DNA of 64,000 nt from Fulvimarina sp039652615 (lineage in GTDB: Bacteria > Pseudomonadota > Alphaproteobacteria > Rhizobiales > Rhizobiaceae): positions 62,001 through 126,000 of the forward strand of contig NZ_JBDJAC010000010.1 of assembly GCF_039652615.1 (NCBI RefSeq). Reading direction: 5' to 3'. The notes beneath the pieces were generated by a model. The model did no database searches. It saw only the letters and a program-made list of their open reading frames with translations, and was not told the DNA's origin. Positions 62,495-64,000 of the stretch are shown here, one piece after another (position 1 is the first letter of the stretch; the number at the start of each line of letters is the position of its first letter). Position numbers and translations under genes: made by a program.

Positions 62495-63220
62495 TCAATT
62501 CAAGCCGATGAACTGTTTCAGCTCCGGCGTTTTCGGCTGCGTGAAGAAAATCTCCGGCGGACCGACTTCGTGCACCTTGCCCTGATGCATGAAGACGACG
62601 CGCGAGCAGACGTCGCGGGCAAAGCTCATCTCGTGGGTCACCATCAAAAGCGTCATGCCCTCCGAGGCGAGCTGGCGAACGACAGCAAGAACTTCCGCGA
62701 CAAGTTCGGGATCGAGCGCGGAGGTGATCTCGTCGCAAAGAAGCGCATCCGGCTTCATCGCAAGGGCGCGGGCGATGGCGACGCGCTGCTGCTGGCCGCC
62801 TGACAGCTCTTCCGGATAGGCGTCGAAGCGATGGCCGAGACCCACACGCTCCAGCATTTCGGAGGCGATTGTCCGCGCCTCCTCCTTCGGCGTTTTCTTC
62901 ACCACGGTCTGGGCGAGCATGACGTTTTGCCCGGCGGTGAGATGGGGAAACAGGTTGAACTGCTGGAAGATCATGCCGACGCGCAGCCGAAGTCTGCGAA
63001 GCTGCTTTTCCTCGCTCATTAATTGCGCACCACCCACGCTGATCGATCCGGAATTGATCGTCTCCAGCCCGTTGATGCAGCGAAGCAGGGTCGACTTGCC
63101 GGAGCCGCTCTTGCCGATGATGGCGATGACCTCGCCCTTCTCGACGTCGAGATCGATGCCCTTCAAGACCTCGTTGTCGCCGAAGCTCTTCCTCACATCA
63201 GTGATTTCGATGAGCGACAT
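62495..63220 (-). CDS. Amino-acid ABC transporter ATP-binding protein (GlnQ/HisP type)
   Basis: A 241-residue ATPase. Walker A is GKSGSGKST, the Q-loop is in MIFQQFNLFPH, the signature is LSGGQQQRVAIARA, Walker B LLCDEITSALDPE has the polar-amino-acid form, and the switch is in VTHEMSFA. It overlaps the end of the permease gene by 23 bases. With the permeases at 63198-64000 it forms a polar amino-acid importer. Because the transporter at 41-45 kb lacks an ATPase, it could in principle serve that one too, but this is speculative. Confidence 0.93.
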   Translation of the reverse strand: MSLIEITDVRKSFGDNEVLKGIDLDVEKGEVIAIIGKSGSGKSTLLRCINGLETINSGSISVGGAQLMSEEKQLRRLRLRVGMIFQQFNLFPHLTAGQNVMLAQTVVKKTPKEEARTIASEMLERVGLGHRFDAYPEELSGGQQQRVAIARALAMKPDALLCDEITSALDPELVAEVLAVVRQLASEGMTLLMVTHEMSFARDVCSRVVFMHQGKVHEVGPPEIFFTQPKTPELKQFIGLN

Positions 63221-63857
63221 TGAGCTTCCTTTCGAGGATCTGGCTCGAATATGAGAGTGGGTAGCAGAGTGCGAAGTAGAACAAGGCGACGAGCCCGTAG
63301 ACGGTGAAGGGCTCGAAGGTCGCATTGGTGACGATCGTGCCGGCCTTGGTCAGTTCGACGAACCCGATGATCGAGGTGAGTGCGGTGCCCTTGATCACCT
63401 GCACGGAAAAGCCGACCGTCGGTGGGACCGCGACCCTGAGCGCCTGCGGCAGAACGACATGACGCATCTGTTCCAGATAACTCATGCCGAGAGAGGCCGA
63501 AGCTTCCCATTGCCCCTTTGCGACCGACTGGACGCAGCCGCGCCAGATCTCGCCGAGGAAAGCCGCCGTCCACAGGATCAACGCGACACCGGCCGCGAGC
63601 CAGGCGGGAACGTTGATGCCGAAAAGGCCCAGGCCGAAAAAGGCAAGAAACAGCTGCATCAGGAGCGGGGTGCCCTGGAAGAGTTCGATATAGCCTTTCG
63701 AGAGAAGCCGGATCGCCTTGTTTTTGGCAATGCGGCCGAAGAGGATAAGAAGCCCCACAAGCCCGCCGCCGATAAACGAGACAAGCGACAGGACGATCGT
63801 CCAGCGCACAGCGAGCAGGAGGTTCCGAACGATATCCCAGAGCGTGAATTCGACCAT
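63198..63857 (-). CDS. Amino-acid ABC transporter permease
   Basis: A 219-residue permease with five membrane segments. GYIELFQGTPLLMQLFLAFFG and the coupling loop QSVAKGQWEASASLGMSYLEQMRHVVLPQAL are diagnostic of the HisM/GlnP family. Its ATG shares one base with the stop of the preceding permease gene, and its end overlaps the ATPase gene. Confidence 0.92.
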   Translation of the reverse strand: MVEFTLWDIVRNLLLAVRWTIVLSLVSFIGGGLVGLLILFGRIAKNKAIRLLSKGYIELFQGTPLLMQLFLAFFGLGLFGINVPAWLAAGVALILWTAAFLGEIWRGCVQSVAKGQWEASASLGMSYLEQMRHVVLPQALRVAVPPTVGFSVQVIKGTALTSIIGFVELTKAGTIVTNATFEPFTVYGLVALFYFALCYPLSYSSQILERKLNVAHRNH

Positions 63858-64000
63858 CAGGCAACGCTCCTGCCACGGGGAAAAATGAGAATGCCGAGCA
63901 AGGCCATCAGCTGGCGCATGGCGATGGCAAGCAGGAGATAGATGGCGGTCGAAACGAGATAGGCCTCGAAGGCCCGGAAGGTGCGCGACTGGATGAAGTT
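63857..64000 (-). CDS. Amino-acid ABC transporter permease, C-terminal end (5' part beyond window)
   Basis: The last 47 codons of a permease read to the TGA at 63857-63859: FIQSRTFRAFEAYLVSTAIYLLL is the usual end of the family, then RQLMALLGILIFPRG. The N-terminal part and any binding-protein gene lie beyond the window. First visible gene of the operon. Confidence 0.85.
   Translation of the reverse strand, partial: NFIQSRTFRAFEAYLVSTAIYLLLAIAMRQLMALLGILIFPRGRSVA

Overview
The window looks like chromosomal DNA of a high-GC alphaproteobacterium, most likely of the order Hyphomicrobiales (Rhizobiales). The marker genes are a CcrM-type GANTC methyltransferase, an ActS/ActR (RegB/RegA) redox two-component pair, an MmcB repair protein, the infA-maf-yacG block, a complex I NDUFS4-like subunit and the mutY/dciA/dsbA neighbourhood. 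A block at 53.6-57.7 kb encodes enzymes linked to methanofuran and tetrahydromethanopterin-type cofactors (MfnB-FolB fusion, MfnE-like kinase, dihydropteroate-synthase-like protein, DUF447 protein). Beside it is the substrate-binding protein of the transporter family associated with PQQ alcohol dehydrogenases. The host is therefore probably able to oxidise C1 compounds. The genus cannot be named from the sequence alone.

Layout. 1-3.7 kb: the end of a BioMN-type ECF transporter and a complete NitT/TauT-type ABC transporter. 3.7-8.7 kb: glycerol kinase, an RMF-like small protein, exonuclease III and a large membrane protein. 8.7-14.3 kb: accessory region with a CYP102-type self-sufficient P450 and its divergent TetR regulator, a PepSY protein, a frameshifted TetR gene and the C-terminal remnant of a phage-type integrase next to tRNA-Arg(TCT). 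14.4-33.9 kb: mostly housekeeping genes (tRNA-Pro, infA/maf/yacG, L,D-transpeptidase, cueR, mmcB, actSR, an SLC13 permease, ppdK, dsbA, dciA, an O-antigen-ligase-like protein, mutY, ccrM and a HAD hydrolase). 34.25-36.09 kb: an AT-rich cassette (see below). 36.2-49.6 kb: moaA, mobA, an amino-acid ABC transporter without an ATPase, an MBL hydrolase, L-serine dehydratase, a sorbosone-dehydrogenase-like lipoprotein and proline iminopeptidase. 49.6-53.4 kb: a PaoABC-like molybdenum aldehyde oxidoreductase. 53.6-59.7 kb: C1-cofactor genes and the PQQ-linked binding protein. 59.7-64 kb: an HI0933-type flavoprotein, an ABC1/UbiB-type kinase and an incomplete amino-acid ABC transporter.

The most novel part is the 1.8-kb cassette at 34254-36089. 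Its base composition differs clearly from its surroundings. It is bounded by two near-identical 26-bp palindromes. It encodes, as one minus-strand operon, an 79-residue peptide with eight cysteines, a 65-residue peptide ending in a short Cys/His-containing tail, and a radical SAM/SPASM maturase whose start codon lies one base after the stop codon of the second peptide. The C-terminal cysteine motif of the maturase resembles that of cyclophane-forming peptide maturases. I read it as a candidate RiPP (ribosomally made, post-translationally modified peptide) system of unrecognised class on a possible non-autonomous mobile unit.

Other structure outside genes: a dispersed palindromic repeat of about 66 bp occurs in convergent intergenic spaces (5.8 and 31.8 kb, with a diverged copy at 8.7 kb), and several factor-independent terminator hairpins can be seen. 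All functions are inferred from sequence motifs and recalled family features. No database search was run.
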